Source of the DNA: Pseudomonas piscis
GTDB lineage: Bacteria; Pseudomonadota; Gammaproteobacteria; Pseudomonadales; Pseudomonadaceae
Assembly: GCF_009380155.1 (NCBI RefSeq)
Contig: NZ_WHUV01000003.1
Location: 682,001 to 746,000, forward strand
Direction: 5' to 3'
Length of the DNA: 64,000 bases
Shown: positions 31,157-39,471 of the stretch, piece after piece
Layout: the number at the start of each line of letters is the position of its first letter
How positions within the stretch are numbered: position 1 is the first letter of the stretch
Notes under the pieces: model-generated
The model's input: the letters and a program-made list of their open reading frames with translations, nothing else
Told to the model about the DNA's origin: nothing
The model's database searches: none
Made by a program: the position numbers and the translations under genes

Positions 31157-34048
31157 TTATTGGCAAGCTTCGCAATCCGGCTCGTCGATGGCGCAAGCCT
31201 TCGGTACCGGAGCGGGACCGGCAGGGGCTGCCAGGACCGAGCTGTCACCGTGGTCGCCGCCGCTGGAAACAGCGTTCAGCTTGCCGGTGTTGATGGTGGA
31301 CTTCTCGGTGCTGGTGGCGGCCAGTGCACGGAGGTAGTAAGTGGTTTTCAGGCCACGGTACCAAGCCATGCGGTAGGTCACGTCCAGCTTCTTGCCCGAA
31401 GCGCCGGCGATGTACAGGTTCAGCGACTGGGCCTGGTCGATCCACTTCTGGCGACGGGAGGCGGCATCGACGATCCACTTGGTCTCGACTTCGAACGCGG
31501 TGGCGTACAGGTCCTTCAGTTCTTGCGGGATACGCTCGATCTGCTGTACCGAGCCGTCGTAGTACTTCAGGTCGTTGATCATGACCGAGTCCCACAGGCC
31601 GCGAGCCTTGAGGTCGCGTACCAGGTACGGGTTGATCACGGTGAACTCGCCCGACAGGTTCGATTTCACGTACAGGTTCTGGTAGGTCGGCTCGATCGAC
31701 TGCGATACGCCAGTGATGTTGGCGATGGTCGCGGTTGGCGCGATGGCCATGATGTTCGAGTTGCGGATGCCTTTCTTCACGCGTTCGCGGATCGGTGCCC
31801 AGTCCAGGGACTCTTCCAGGTTGACGTCGATGTACTTGGCGCCACGGGCCTCGATCAGGATCTGCTGGCTGTCCAGCGGCAGGATGCCCTTGGACCACAG
31901 CGAGCCGTCGAAGGTCTGGTAGGCGCCGCGCTCATCGGCCAGGTCGCAGGAAGCCTGGATGGCGTAGTAGCTGACCGCTTCCATCGACTTGTCGGCGAAG
32001 TTCACGGCGGCGTCGGAGCCATACGGGATGTGCTGCAGGTACAGCGCGTCCTGGAAGCCCATGATGCCCAGGCCCACTGGACGGTGCTTGAAGTTCGAGT
32101 TCTGCGCTTGCGGCACCGAGTAGTAGTTGATGTCGATCACGTTGTCGAGCATGCGTACGGCAGTCTTGACGGTACGCGCCAGCTTGGCGGTATCCAGCTT
32201 GCCATCGACGATGTGGTTCGGCAGGTTGATCGAACCCAGGTTGCACACGGCGATCTCGTCGGCGTTGGTGTTCAGGGTGATCTCGGTGCACAGGTTCGAG
32301 CTGTGGACCACGCCTACGTGCTGTTGTGGCGAGCGCAGGTTGCATGGGTCCTTGAAGGTCAGCCATGGGTGGCCGGTCTCGAACAGCATCGACAGCATCT
32401 TGCGCCACAGGTCTTTGGCCTGGATGGTCTTGAAGACCTTGATCTTGTTGTACTCGGTCAGGGCTTCGTAGTACTCGTAGCGCTCTTCGAAGGCCTTGCC
32501 GGTCAGGTCGTGCAGGTCAGGTACTTCCGATGGCGAGAACAGGGTCCACTTGCCGTCGTCGAAGACGCGCTTCATGAACAGGTCCGGGATCCAGTTGGCG
32601 GTGTTCATGTCGTGGGTGCGGCGACGGTCGTCACCGGTATTCTTGCGCAGCTCGAGGAATTCCTCGATGTCCAGGTGCCAGGTTTCCAGGTAGGCGCAGA
32701 CCGCGCCCTTGCGCTTGCCACCCTGGTTGACCGCGACGGCGGTGTCGTTGACCACCTTCAGGAATGGCACGACGCCTTGGGACTTGCCGTTGGTGCCCTT
32801 GATGTACGAGCCCAAGGCGCGTACCGGGGTCCAGTCGTTACCCAGGCCACCGGCGAATTTCGACAGCATGGCGTTGTCGTGGATGGCGCCGTAGATGCCC
32901 GACAGGTCATCCGGAACTGTGGTCAGGTAGCAGCTGGACAGCTGCGGGCGCAGGGTACCGGCGTTGAACAGGGTCGGGGTCGACGCCATGTAGTCGAAGG
33001 ACGACAACAGGTTGTAGAACTCGATGGCGCGGTCTTCGCGTTGTTTCTCTTCGATCGCCAGGCCCATGGCCACGCGCATGAAGAAGATCTGAGGCAGTTC
33101 GAAGCGCACGCCATCCTTGTGGATGAAGTAGCGGTCGTACAGGGTCTGCAGGCCCAGGTAGGTGAACTGCTGGTCGCGCTCGTGGTTGATGGCCTTGCCC
33201 AGTTTCTCCAGGTCGAATTCGGCCAGTACCGGGTTCAGCAGTTCGAACTCCACGCCCTTGGCGACGTAGGCCGGCAGGGCCTTGGCGTACAGGTCGGCCA
33301 TCTCGTGGTGGATGGCGCTTTCGGCGACGCCCAGGAAGCCCAGGGCTTCGGCGCGCAGGGTGTCCATCAGCAGGCGGGCGGTGACGAACGAGTAGTTGGG
33401 CTCGCGTTCCACCAGGGTGCGGGCGGTCATCACCAGGGCGGTGTTGACGTCCTTGATGGCCACGCCGTCGTACAGGTTCTTCAGGGTTTCGCGCTGGATC
33501 AGGTCGCCGTCGACTTCTTCCAGGCCTTCGCAGGCTTCGCTGACGATGGTGCCCAGGCGGCCCATGTCCAGAGGCGCGAAGCTGCCATCGGCGCGGGTGA
33601 TGCGGATCGAAGGGTGGGCGTTCACCGGCTCTTCGCTGCTGGAGCGGGTGGCGCGTTCCTTGGCGCGGGAGTCACGATAGATCACGTAGTCGCGGGCGAC
33701 TTTCTGTTCGCCGGCGCGCATCAGGGCCAGTTCGACCTGGTCCTGGATCTCTTCGATATGGATGGTGCCGCCCGAAGGCATGCGACGCTTGAAGGTGGCA
33801 GTGACCTGTTCGGTCAGGCGCGCCACGGTGTCGTGGATTCGCGACGAGGCGGCAGCGGTGCCGCCTTCAACTGCGAGGAACGCTTTGGTGATAGCGACGG
33901 TGATCTTGTCGTCGGTGTAGGGAACGACAGTGCCGTTACGCTTGATCACGCGCAGTTGGCCAGGTGCGGTAGCAGACAGATCCAGGTTGGAATCGCCGGC
34001 CTGCGGCGCATGGGCCTGCGGGTTCTCGCGAGTTGTGTCGGTTTGCAT
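31157..34048 (-). CDS. nrdA: Ribonucleotide reductase class Ia alpha subunit NrdA
   Basis: A 963-residue enzyme that reduces ribonucleoside diphosphates to deoxy forms. The N-terminus carries two ATP-cone regulatory domains (about 33-125 from RVIKRNGTVVPYTDDKI, and about 150-245 from IRITRADGSFAPLDMGRL), longer than the single-cone enzyme of Escherichia coli. The barrel contains SSCYLTTVPDDL, NLCTEITLN and PTATIANITGVSQSIEP; the redox-active C-terminal cysteines are in the end CAIDEPDCEACQ. The ATG at 34048 follows GGAGACACCC. No nrdB follows in the 244 bp before flgE, so the small subunit gene is elsewhere. Confidence 0.96.
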   Translation of the reverse strand: MQTDTTRENPQAHAPQAGDSNLDLSATAPGQLRVIKRNGTVVPYTDDKITVAITKAFLAVEGGTAAASSRIHDTVARLTEQVTATFKRRMPSGGTIHIEEIQDQVELALMRAGEQKVARDYVIYRDSRAKERATRSSSEEPVNAHPSIRITRADGSFAPLDMGRLGTIVSEACEGLEEVDGDLIQRETLKNLYDGVAIKDVNTALVMTARTLVEREPNYSFVTARLLMDTLRAEALGFLGVAESAIHHEMADLYAKALPAYVAKGVEFELLNPVLAEFDLEKLGKAINHERDQQFTYLGLQTLYDRYFIHKDGVRFELPQIFFMRVAMGLAIEEKQREDRAIEFYNLLSSFDYMASTPTLFNAGTLRPQLSSCYLTTVPDDLSGIYGAIHDNAMLSKFAGGLGNDWTPVRALGSYIKGTNGKSQGVVPFLKVVNDTAVAVNQGGKRKGAVCAYLETWHLDIEEFLELRKNTGDDRRRTHDMNTANWIPDLFMKRVFDDGKWTLFSPSEVPDLHDLTGKAFEERYEYYEALTEYNKIKVFKTIQAKDLWRKMLSMLFETGHPWLTFKDPCNLRSPQQHVGVVHSSNLCTEITLNTNADEIAVCNLGSINLPNHIVDGKLDTAKLARTVKTAVRMLDNVIDINYYSVPQAQNSNFKHRPVGLGIMGFQDALYLQHIPYGSDAAVNFADKSMEAVSYYAIQASCDLADERGAYQTFDGSLWSKGILPLDSQQILIEARGAKYIDVNLEESLDWAPIRERVKKGIRNSNIMAIAPTATIANITGVSQSIEPTYQNLYVKSNLSGEFTVINPYLVRDLKARGLWDSVMINDLKYYDGSVQQIERIPQELKDLYATAFEVETKWIVDAASRRQKWIDQAQSLNLYIAGASGKKLDVTYRMAWYRGLKTTYYLRALAATSTEKSTINTGKLNAVSSGGDHGDSSVLAAPAGPAPVPKACAIDEPDCEACQ

Positions 34049-34404
34049 GGGTGTCTCCACGTTCTCTATGTTTATTTGGGCACCAAGAAGGTGCCCACCG
34101 TTCCGTCCAGAAGCACTGCAGCCGGCACAGGCCGGCATGACGACTTCGGAACAGTTCAGGAAGGGGGCTTTTGGCGCCGCTTCCATGCCGAAGTCCTGGG
34201 TGCCGGGCATGGGCTCCGACACCTTGTTCCTGGGTGGCAGTCTGTTGCTGCAACACCCGTACCGTCTTCTCCTGGGCAGGGTGGAAAACGGTGCCATCCG
34301 CACGCGCGGTGTTGGTCTTCTAAAACAGCGATTGGTTCCACCAAACGGGCGCAAGAAAAGCGCTTGAGTTTCTTGTCTGAATTGTGTTTGGTTTTTTGGG
34401 TAAA
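34049..34404. other. Long nrdA leader, about 350 nt
   Basis: Between the predicted nrdA promoter and the ATG lies an unusually long leader without an obvious gene. It contains several GGTGCC/GGCACC-type short dyads near 34078-34098 and 34198-34205. I see no riboswitch I can name. The start of the response-regulator promoter lies on the other side of the NrdR and DnaA sites. Confidence 0.4.
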
Positions 34405-34451
34405 ACCCTAGATATAGGGTTTTTTTGCCGCCGGGCTACAAGATAATGCGT
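34405..34451 (-). promoter_or_regulatory. Two NrdR boxes 31 bp apart upstream of nrdA
   Basis: ACCCTAGATATAGGGT (34405-34420) matches nine of ten positions of the NrdR-box core CwAtATaTwG, and CTACAAGATAATGCGT (34436-34451) matches eight. The cores start exactly 31 bp apart, the spacing known for cooperative NrdR binding. They overlap a plausible nrdA promoter (TTGTAG, 19 bp, TATATC). The first box also forms a hairpin followed by T on the plus strand, so a terminator reading is possible. Confidence 0.65.
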
Positions 34452-34477
34452 TTGGGGGGTGGTTGCAACGTACGGCC

Positions 34478-34486
34478 TGTGGATAA
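34478..34486 (-). promoter_or_regulatory. DnaA box upstream of nrdA
   Basis: TTATCCACA on the minus strand is a perfect DnaA box. It lies 27 bp upstream of the second NrdR box, so it is positioned to couple nrdA transcription with replication initiation, as known for nrd genes in enteric bacteria. Confidence 0.6.
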
Positions 34487-34719
34487 GTTTGTGCGTAAAG
34501 TGTGCATGGACTGGGTAAAACTCTCGCAGCCCGCAGTCCCACTGCATGGAACCGTTTGTCACTGTTTTTTACCTGCAAAAATTGCCCGGGGACGGATTTT
34601 TGCGGGCGCGAACCCTATCACAAAAAACCGTCCTGTCCGAGCCGTTTCAGTGGCTTGTATGGAGGCCCGCGGCGGTTGCTACAATCCGTCGCGATCCACC
34701 GCGCAAGGCGTCTCCTTCA

Positions 34720-34740
34720 GGGCCGGTTATCGGCCTTTTT
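34720..34740 (+). terminator. Short terminator-like hairpin in the RR leader
   Basis: GGCCG (34721-34725) pairs with CGGCC (34731-34735) around GTTAT, followed by TTTTT. A TACAAT -10 hexamer stands about 35 bases upstream (34679-34684), so transcripts would meet this hairpin after 30-50 nt. It may attenuate the response-regulator operon or produce a very short RNA. Confidence 0.5.
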
Positions 34741-34808
34741 CATGACAGAAGGATGTACGCGTTCGGTTGCGCCCAATGCTGGCAACAAAAAACAAGAAGA
34801 GGTCGAGC

Positions 34809-35531
34809 GTGGAGCAAGAAGCCTGGCAGGTACTGATTGTCGAGGATGACCAGCGTCTGGCTGAGTTGACCCGGGAATATCTGGAGAGCAACGGATTGCG
34901 CGTGGCGATCGAGGGCAACGGCGCCCTGGCCGCCGCGCGGATCATCGCCGAGCAGCCGGACCTGGTGATCCTCGACCTGATGCTGCCAGGGGAAGACGGC
35001 CTGAGCATCTGCCGCAAGGTCCGCGCTCGCTACGACGGGCCTATCCTCATGCTCACCGCGCGCACCGACGACATGGACCAGGTCATGGGCCTGGACCTGG
35101 GGGCCGATGACTATGTCTGCAAGCCGGTGCGTCCGCGCTTGCTGCTGGCGCGGATCCAGGCCCTGCTACGGCGCAGCGAGGCGCCGGAGCCTGTCCAGGA
35201 GAAGACCCGGCGCCTGCAATTCGGTCCGCTGGTAGTGGACAACGCCCTGCGCGAGGCCTGGTTGTGCGATGCCGGGATCGAGCTCACCAGCGCCGAGTTC
35301 GACCTGCTGTGGCTGCTGGTGGTCAATGCCGGGCGAATCCTGTCCCGCGAGGAAATCTTCACGGCCTTGCGCGGTATCGGTTATGACGGCCAGGACCGCT
35401 CCATCGACGTACGCATCTCCCGCATCCGCCCCAAGATCGGTGACGACCCGGAGCATCCGCGGCTGATCAAGACCATTCGCAGCAAGGGGTATCTGTTCGT
35501 GCCCGAAGCCGCCGCCGACATGCCGTCGTGA
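34809..35531 (+). CDS. rstA: OmpR-family response regulator (RstA-like)
   Basis: A 240-residue regulator: receiver domain at residues about 5-120 (VLIVEDDQRLAE, phosphoacceptor Asp in LVILDLMLPGEDG, Thr in MLTART, Lys in CKPVRP), and an OmpR/PhoB winged helix at about 135-235 (ELTSAEFDLLWLLVVNAGRILSREEIF ... SKGYLFVPE). GTG at 34809 with AGAGG upstream is favoured; ATG at 34776 would add 11 residues. It overlaps the kinase gene. In pseudomonads the pair beside nrdA is RstA/RstB-like; the name is by similarity and position. Confidence 0.9.
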   Translation: MEQEAWQVLIVEDDQRLAELTREYLESNGLRVAIEGNGALAAARIIAEQPDLVILDLMLPGEDGLSICRKVRARYDGPILMLTARTDDMDQVMGLDLGADDYVCKPVRPRLLLARIQALLRRSEAPEPVQEKTRRLQFGPLVVDNALREAWLCDAGIELTSAEFDLLWLLVVNAGRILSREEIFTALRGIGYDGQDRSIDVRISRIRPKIGDDPEHPRLIKTIRSKGYLFVPEAAADMPS

Positions 35532-37138
35532 ACTCGATCTTCCTGCGTATCTACGGCGGCATGTGCGCCGCCCTGGTCCTGGTGGCGCTGCTGGGGGTGC
35601 TGGCCCTGCACTTGCTCAACCAGGTGCGTAGCGAGCAATACCGCGAGCGCCTGGCCCATGGCACTTTCTCCCTGATGGCCGACAACCTGCAGCCGATGAG
35701 CGAGATCGAGCGCCGCCGGGCCCTGGCCGTCTGGGAGCGGTTGCTGGGCATTCCCCTGAGCCTCAAGACTTTCAGCCAGACCGACCTGGATAGCAGTCAG
35801 CGTGGCCGGGTGCTGCGTGGCCAGGCCCTGGTGGAGCAGACCGGTCCGTTCGCGGCCCGGGTCTACCGCCTGGTCAGCGACAAGGAACAACTGCTGCTCA
35901 GCGCCGAGGTCCAGCAGATCAGCGAGCAGCTGGCCCGGGCCACCATCTATCTGCTGGCGGACGAGTTGGTACGCTATCCCGTGGCCGAGCAGCCCCAGCG
36001 CCTGGCGGCGTTGAAGCAGGACAAGGGGTTCGGCTTCGACATGCACTTGTCGACCCTGGATGCCACCGACATGGACGATGACCAGCGCCGCCGGGTCGCC
36101 GAGGGCGATACCGTGATGGCGCTGGGCAAGGGGGGGGATTCGATCCGGGTGTTCGCCGGGCTGGTGGGTACGCCCTGGGTGCTGGAGATAGGCCCGCTGT
36201 ACCAGATGAATCCCTATCCGCCGCAGTGGCTGGTATTGATCGCGGTGCTGGGCTTGAGCCTGATCGGCTTGATCGTCTATCTGCTGGTGCGCCAGCTGGA
36301 GCGCCGGGTCAATGGCCTGGAGGCGGCTGCCACGCGTATCGCCAAGGGCAGCCTGGAGGTCCGGGTGCCGGCCAGGGGCGCGGATTCGGTAGGGCGCCTG
36401 GCGGCGGCCTTCAACGACATGGCCGAACATCTGCAGCGGTTGCTGGCGATCCAGCGCGAGCTGGTGCGTGCTGTATCCCATGAGCTGCGGACTCCGGTGG
36501 CGCGCCTGCGTTTCGGTCTGGAGATGATTGCCACCGCGAGTACCGACCAGGCACGGCACAAGCATCTGGACGGCATGGACAACGACATCCAGGACCTCGA
36601 CCGGCTGGTGGACGAGATGCTCACCTATGCTCGCCTGGAGCAGGGTTCGCCGGCCCTGAACTTCCAGCGGGTCGACCTGGACGCCCTGATCAACCAGGTG
36701 ATCGGCGAACTGGCGCCGTTGCGTGCCAACCTCCAGGTCCAGCGTGGCCTGTGCCTGTCGGCCGCCGATTGCGATGGGGCCTGGGTCGAGGCCGAGCCGC
36801 GTTACCTGCACCGCGCGCTGCAGAATCTGGTGGGCAACGCCATGCGGCATGCCGAGTCCCAGGTGACCGTCAGCTACCAGGTGGGCCAGTCGCGCTGTCG
36901 GGTGGATGTGGAGGACGATGGCCCCGGAGTGCCCGAGAGCGCCTGGGAGAAAATCTTCACGCCATTCCTGCGCCTGGATGACAGTCGGACCCGGGCGTCC
37001 GGCGGCCATGGATTGGGGCTGTCGATCGTGCGGCGGATCATCTACTGGCACGGTGGCCGGGCACTGATCGGCCGCAGCAAGAGCCTGGGCGGCGCTTGCT
37101 TCAGTCTCAGCTGGCCACGGCAGCAGGAACCGCGCTAA
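35528..37138 (+). CDS. rstB: Sensor histidine kinase (RstB-like)
   Basis: A 536-residue membrane kinase. It has an N-terminal membrane helix (GGMCAALVLVALLGVLAL), a periplasmic region to about residue 235, a second helix (WLVLIAVLGLSLIGLIVYLLV) and a HAMP linker. The phosphoacceptor is in VSHELRTPVARL, the N-box QNLVGNAMRHA and the ATP lid DDGPGVPE with GHGLGLSI. It starts with GTG at 35528 overlapping the regulator's TGA, so the two are coupled. The stimulus is not evident from the sequence. Confidence 0.92.
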   Translation: MNSIFLRIYGGMCAALVLVALLGVLALHLLNQVRSEQYRERLAHGTFSLMADNLQPMSEIERRRALAVWERLLGIPLSLKTFSQTDLDSSQRGRVLRGQALVEQTGPFAARVYRLVSDKEQLLLSAEVQQISEQLARATIYLLADELVRYPVAEQPQRLAALKQDKGFGFDMHLSTLDATDMDDDQRRRVAEGDTVMALGKGGDSIRVFAGLVGTPWVLEIGPLYQMNPYPPQWLVLIAVLGLSLIGLIVYLLVRQLERRVNGLEAAATRIAKGSLEVRVPARGADSVGRLAAAFNDMAEHLQRLLAIQRELVRAVSHELRTPVARLRFGLEMIATASTDQARHKHLDGMDNDIQDLDRLVDEMLTYARLEQGSPALNFQRVDLDALINQVIGELAPLRANLQVQRGLCLSAADCDGAWVEAEPRYLHRALQNLVGNAMRHAESQVTVSYQVGQSRCRVDVEDDGPGVPESAWEKIFTPFLRLDDSRTRASGGHGLGLSIVRRIIYWHGGRALIGRSKSLGGACFSLSWPRQQEPR

Positions 37139-37141
37139 GGC

Positions 37142-37867
37142 TCAGGCGGGAATGGCCACGAGGCTCAGGAGCTGCCCGTCCTCGACGGTGAACTGGCCGT
37201 CGAGCTCGCGACCCTGGTGCCACTCCTCGGACAACTCGGTCAGCAAGCGCAGGCGCACTTGACCATCGAGGCTCCACTCCAGCACCTCGGCATGCTCGAA
37301 ATAGAAATTCTTGCGCACCAGCGGGTACAGGGTCTTGTACAGGCTTTCCTTGATCGAGAAGGTCAGGGTCACCGCCAGGGCGTGCAGTTCGTCTGGTAGC
37401 TGGTCGCGGCGCTGCAGCTCGGCGGGGGTCAGGATATGTCCTGCCAGGTTGGCCGAGCGTTCTCTCTCGAGCATCACTTCCAGGTCCATGCCCAGGGCTC
37501 GCCAATGCTGTTTATCGGCGACGATGGCCGCGGCGCGGCCGGTGCTGTGGGTGATCGAGCCGCAGATATGCTCGGGCCACACCGGTGCACGGTCATCGCC
37601 GATCGCCGGTACCCAGTCCAGTCCTTGCAATTGCCACAAGGCGTTCCGGGCGCACAGGCGCCCCGCGAGGAACTCGGCCTGGCGCTTGGCCACCGAGCGC
37701 TGGATGTTCGCTGGGGCCTCGATGCCGCTGCGCTGGAAGTCGTCGGCAGCCAACTGCTTGGAGTCGAACCGGGTACTGAGCAAGAGGGTATTGGGCAAGG
37801 CCTCCGGCAGGGGCCAGGAAGCTTGCGGGACGGTACAGCAGGCGGGGAGGAGTCGGTGTTCGTTCAT
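37142..37867 (-). CDS. pcpS: 4'-phosphopantetheinyl transferase PcpS
   Basis: A 241-residue enzyme that attaches the phosphopantetheine arm of CoA to carrier proteins of fatty-acid and secondary metabolism. The Sfp/EntD-type motifs are visible: WPEHICGSITHSTG (about residues 100-113), the metal-binding GMDLEVM and the catalytic FSIKESLYKTLYP. The gene is convergent with rstB (gap three bases). The ATG at 37867 is chosen because the upstream extension is not protein-like. In pseudomonads PcpS serves both fatty-acid and siderophore synthesis. Confidence 0.93.
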   Translation of the reverse strand: MNEHRLLPACCTVPQASWPLPEALPNTLLLSTRFDSKQLAADDFQRSGIEAPANIQRSVAKRQAEFLAGRLCARNALWQLQGLDWVPAIGDDRAPVWPEHICGSITHSTGRAAAIVADKQHWRALGMDLEVMLERERSANLAGHILTPAELQRRDQLPDELHALAVTLTFSIKESLYKTLYPLVRKNFYFEHAEVLEWSLDGQVRLRLLTELSEEWHQGRELDGQFTVEDGQLLSLVAIPA

Positions 37868-37988
37868 GGCCGCTAGTGTGCCGGGTTGCGCCCAGGGTGG
37901 GTAGTCGTGCGCTCTATATAAAGAGAGCCGGCTGGCGCTGCGAACAGTTGCCGGACGCAATGCCTTGGGGCACGCCGGTTCAGGCAAG

Positions 37989-38031
37989 GTTAAGGGGATG
38001 TTCAGTGGGAGTTCAGGGCGGGACGTTTACT
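37989..38031 (+). promoter_or_regulatory. oprH promoter with triple PhoP-box-like repeat
   Basis: GTTAAG (37989-37994), GTTCAG (38000-38005) and GTTCAG (38011-38016) repeat at exact 11-bp steps, i.e. hexamer-N5-hexamer-N5-hexamer, the direct-repeat layout of PhoP boxes. A TTTACT -10-like box follows at 38026-38031. The site is 60 bases before oprH and fits activation of the operon by its own PhoP. Confidence 0.7.
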
Positions 38032-38074
38032 CTTGCGCCGTACCTAAACGTCAATAGCGCAAAGGAAGTTTCCT

Positions 38075-38677
38075 ATGACTTCGTTGAAAAAACTGCTGCT
38101 GGCCTTTACCGTTCTCGGTGCCAGTGCTGCCGCCCAGGCCGCTGACAGCAACTTCGCCAGCCTGTCCTTCGGCCAGACCAGCGACAAGATCAAGAAATCC
38201 GGTTCGCTCAACAACAATCTCGGCCATCCGAATGCCGATGGCGTGATCGGTAAGGACAACACCTGGGGGCTGCGGGTTGGTCAGCAGAATGACCAGGGCC
38301 GCTACTACGCTACCTACGACTACGTTTCCGGCTCGCACAATGGCATTAAACTGCGTCAGCAGAACCTGCTGGGCAGTTATGACCGGTTCCTGCCGGTGAC
38401 CAGCAGCACTCGGCTGTTCGGCGGCGCCAGTGCCGGCCTGACCAAGCTGACCCAGAAGTCCCCTGGATTCAGCCATGACAGCGATATCGGTTATGCGCTG
38501 GGGGTGCAGGCCGGTGTCCTGCAGCAGGTTTCACAAAATGCCTCGGTGGAGCTCGGCTATCGGTACCTGCGCAGCAATGCCGGAACCCAGATGAGCGAGC
38601 GGGGCGGTGGCAAGCAGGGTTCGCTGAGTCTCACCAGCAGCGCCCAGACTTATCTCTCGGCCAACTACGCTTTCTGA
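38075..38677 (+). CDS. oprH: Outer membrane protein OprH
   Basis: A 200-residue outer-membrane beta-barrel. The signal peptide is MTSLKKLLLAFTVLGASAAAQA, and the mature part alternates in an eight-strand pattern ending in the outer-membrane C-terminal aromatic (YLSANYAF). Segments TWGLRVGQQNDQGRYYATYDY and KLRQQNLLGSYDRFLPV match OprH, which crosslinks lipopolysaccharide under low magnesium. AGGAAGTTTCC precedes the ATG. It heads the oprH-phoP-phoQ operon behind PhoP-box-like repeats. Confidence 0.95.
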   Translation: MTSLKKLLLAFTVLGASAAAQAADSNFASLSFGQTSDKIKKSGSLNNNLGHPNADGVIGKDNTWGLRVGQQNDQGRYYATYDYVSGSHNGIKLRQQNLLGSYDRFLPVTSSTRLFGGASAGLTKLTQKSPGFSHDSDIGYALGVQAGVLQQVSQNASVELGYRYLRSNAGTQMSERGGGKQGSLSLTSSAQTYLSANYAF

Positions 38678-38696
38678 AGCGGCCGAGCTTGAACCA

Positions 38697-38727
38697 CGCC
38701 GGACCTTGCCTTGGGCACGGTCCGGCG
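38697..38727 (+). terminator. Hairpin between oprH and phoP, probable attenuator
   Basis: CGCCGGACC and GGTCCGGCG form a nine-pair stem with a 13-base loop, but the following TTGGCG has no T-run. It can partly terminate or stabilise the oprH message, giving more oprH than phoPQ mRNA. Confidence 0.5.
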
Positions 38728-38793
38728 TTGGCGTATTAATCATCTGGGCGCAGGAGTGCCCCGCAGACGTCGAATTTTGCCTGGGAGAGCATT

Positions 38794-39471
38794 ATGAAAT
38801 TGCTGGTCGTCGAGGATGAGGCGCTGTTGCGTCATCACTTGCAAACCCGCCTTACCGACAGCGGTCATGTCGTCGAGTCCGTGGCCAATGCCGAAGAGGC
38901 GCTGTACCAGACCGAGCAGTTCAACCACGACCTGGCGGTGATCGACCTGGGCCTGCCTGGCATGGGCGGGCTGGATCTGATCCGACAGCTGCGCGCCCGG
39001 GGCAAGACGTTCCCGATCCTCATCCTCACGGCCCGTGGCAACTGGCAGGACAAGGTCGAGGGCCTGGCCACCGGCGCCGACGACTATGTGGTCAAGCCAT
39101 TCCAGTTCGAGGAGCTGGAAGCCCGGCTCAATGCGCTGCTGCGGCGCTCCAGCGGTTTCACCCAGTCGACCATAGTCGCCGGCCCACTGCTGCTGGACCT
39201 CAATCGCAAGCAGGCGTCCCTGGACGAGCAGCCCCTGGCCCTGACGGCCTACGAATACCGGATCCTCGAATACCTGATGCGCCATCACCAGCAAGTAGTG
39301 GCCAAGGACCGGCTGATGGAGCAGTTGTATCCGGACGATGACGAGCGCGATCCGAATGTCATCGAGGTGCTGGTGGGGCGGTTGCGGCGCAAGCTTGAAG
39401 CGCCGTCGGGCTTCAAGCCGATCGACACGGTGCGCGGCCTGGGCTACCTGTTCAATGAGCGCTGCCGATGA
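38794..39471 (+). CDS. phoP: Response regulator PhoP
   Basis: A 225-residue OmpR-family regulator: receiver domain at residues 1-118 (LVVEDEALLRHHL, phosphoacceptor Asp in VIDLGLPGMGG, Lys in VKPFQF) and winged helix at about 130-225 (LTAYEYRILEYLMRHHQQVVAKDRLMEQLYPDDDERDPNVIEVLVGRLRRKL ... VRGLGYLF). It activates oprH-phoPQ and lipid A and membrane genes in low magnesium. It overlaps phoQ by four bases (ATGA-type). Confidence 0.96.
   Translation: MKLLVVEDEALLRHHLQTRLTDSGHVVESVANAEEALYQTEQFNHDLAVIDLGLPGMGGLDLIRQLRARGKTFPILILTARGNWQDKVEGLATGADDYVVKPFQFEELEARLNALLRRSSGFTQSTIVAGPLLLDLNRKQASLDEQPLALTAYEYRILEYLMRHHQQVVAKDRLMEQLYPDDDERDPNVIEVLVGRLRRKLEAPSGFKPIDTVRGLGYLFNERCR

Noticed and set aside
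27905..31248. Two long minus-strand frames (539 and 570 codons) opposite flgB-flgE
   Set aside because: Antisense shadows of clearly real flagellar genes; no ribosome-binding sites or motifs.
30962..34411. 1149-codon plus-strand frame opposite nrdA
   Set aside because: Shadow frame of nrdA with repeated Val/Gln/Gly composition typical of antisense reading.
34401..34426. Simple rho-independent terminator at AACCCTA/TAGGGTT with T-run
   Set aside because: A hairpin is possible, but the sequence better fits an NrdR box with a partner 31 bp away; kept as a secondary option only.
35381..37051. 556-codon minus-strand frame opposite the RstB-like kinase
   Set aside because: Antisense shadow; the kinase on the plus strand has all conserved boxes.
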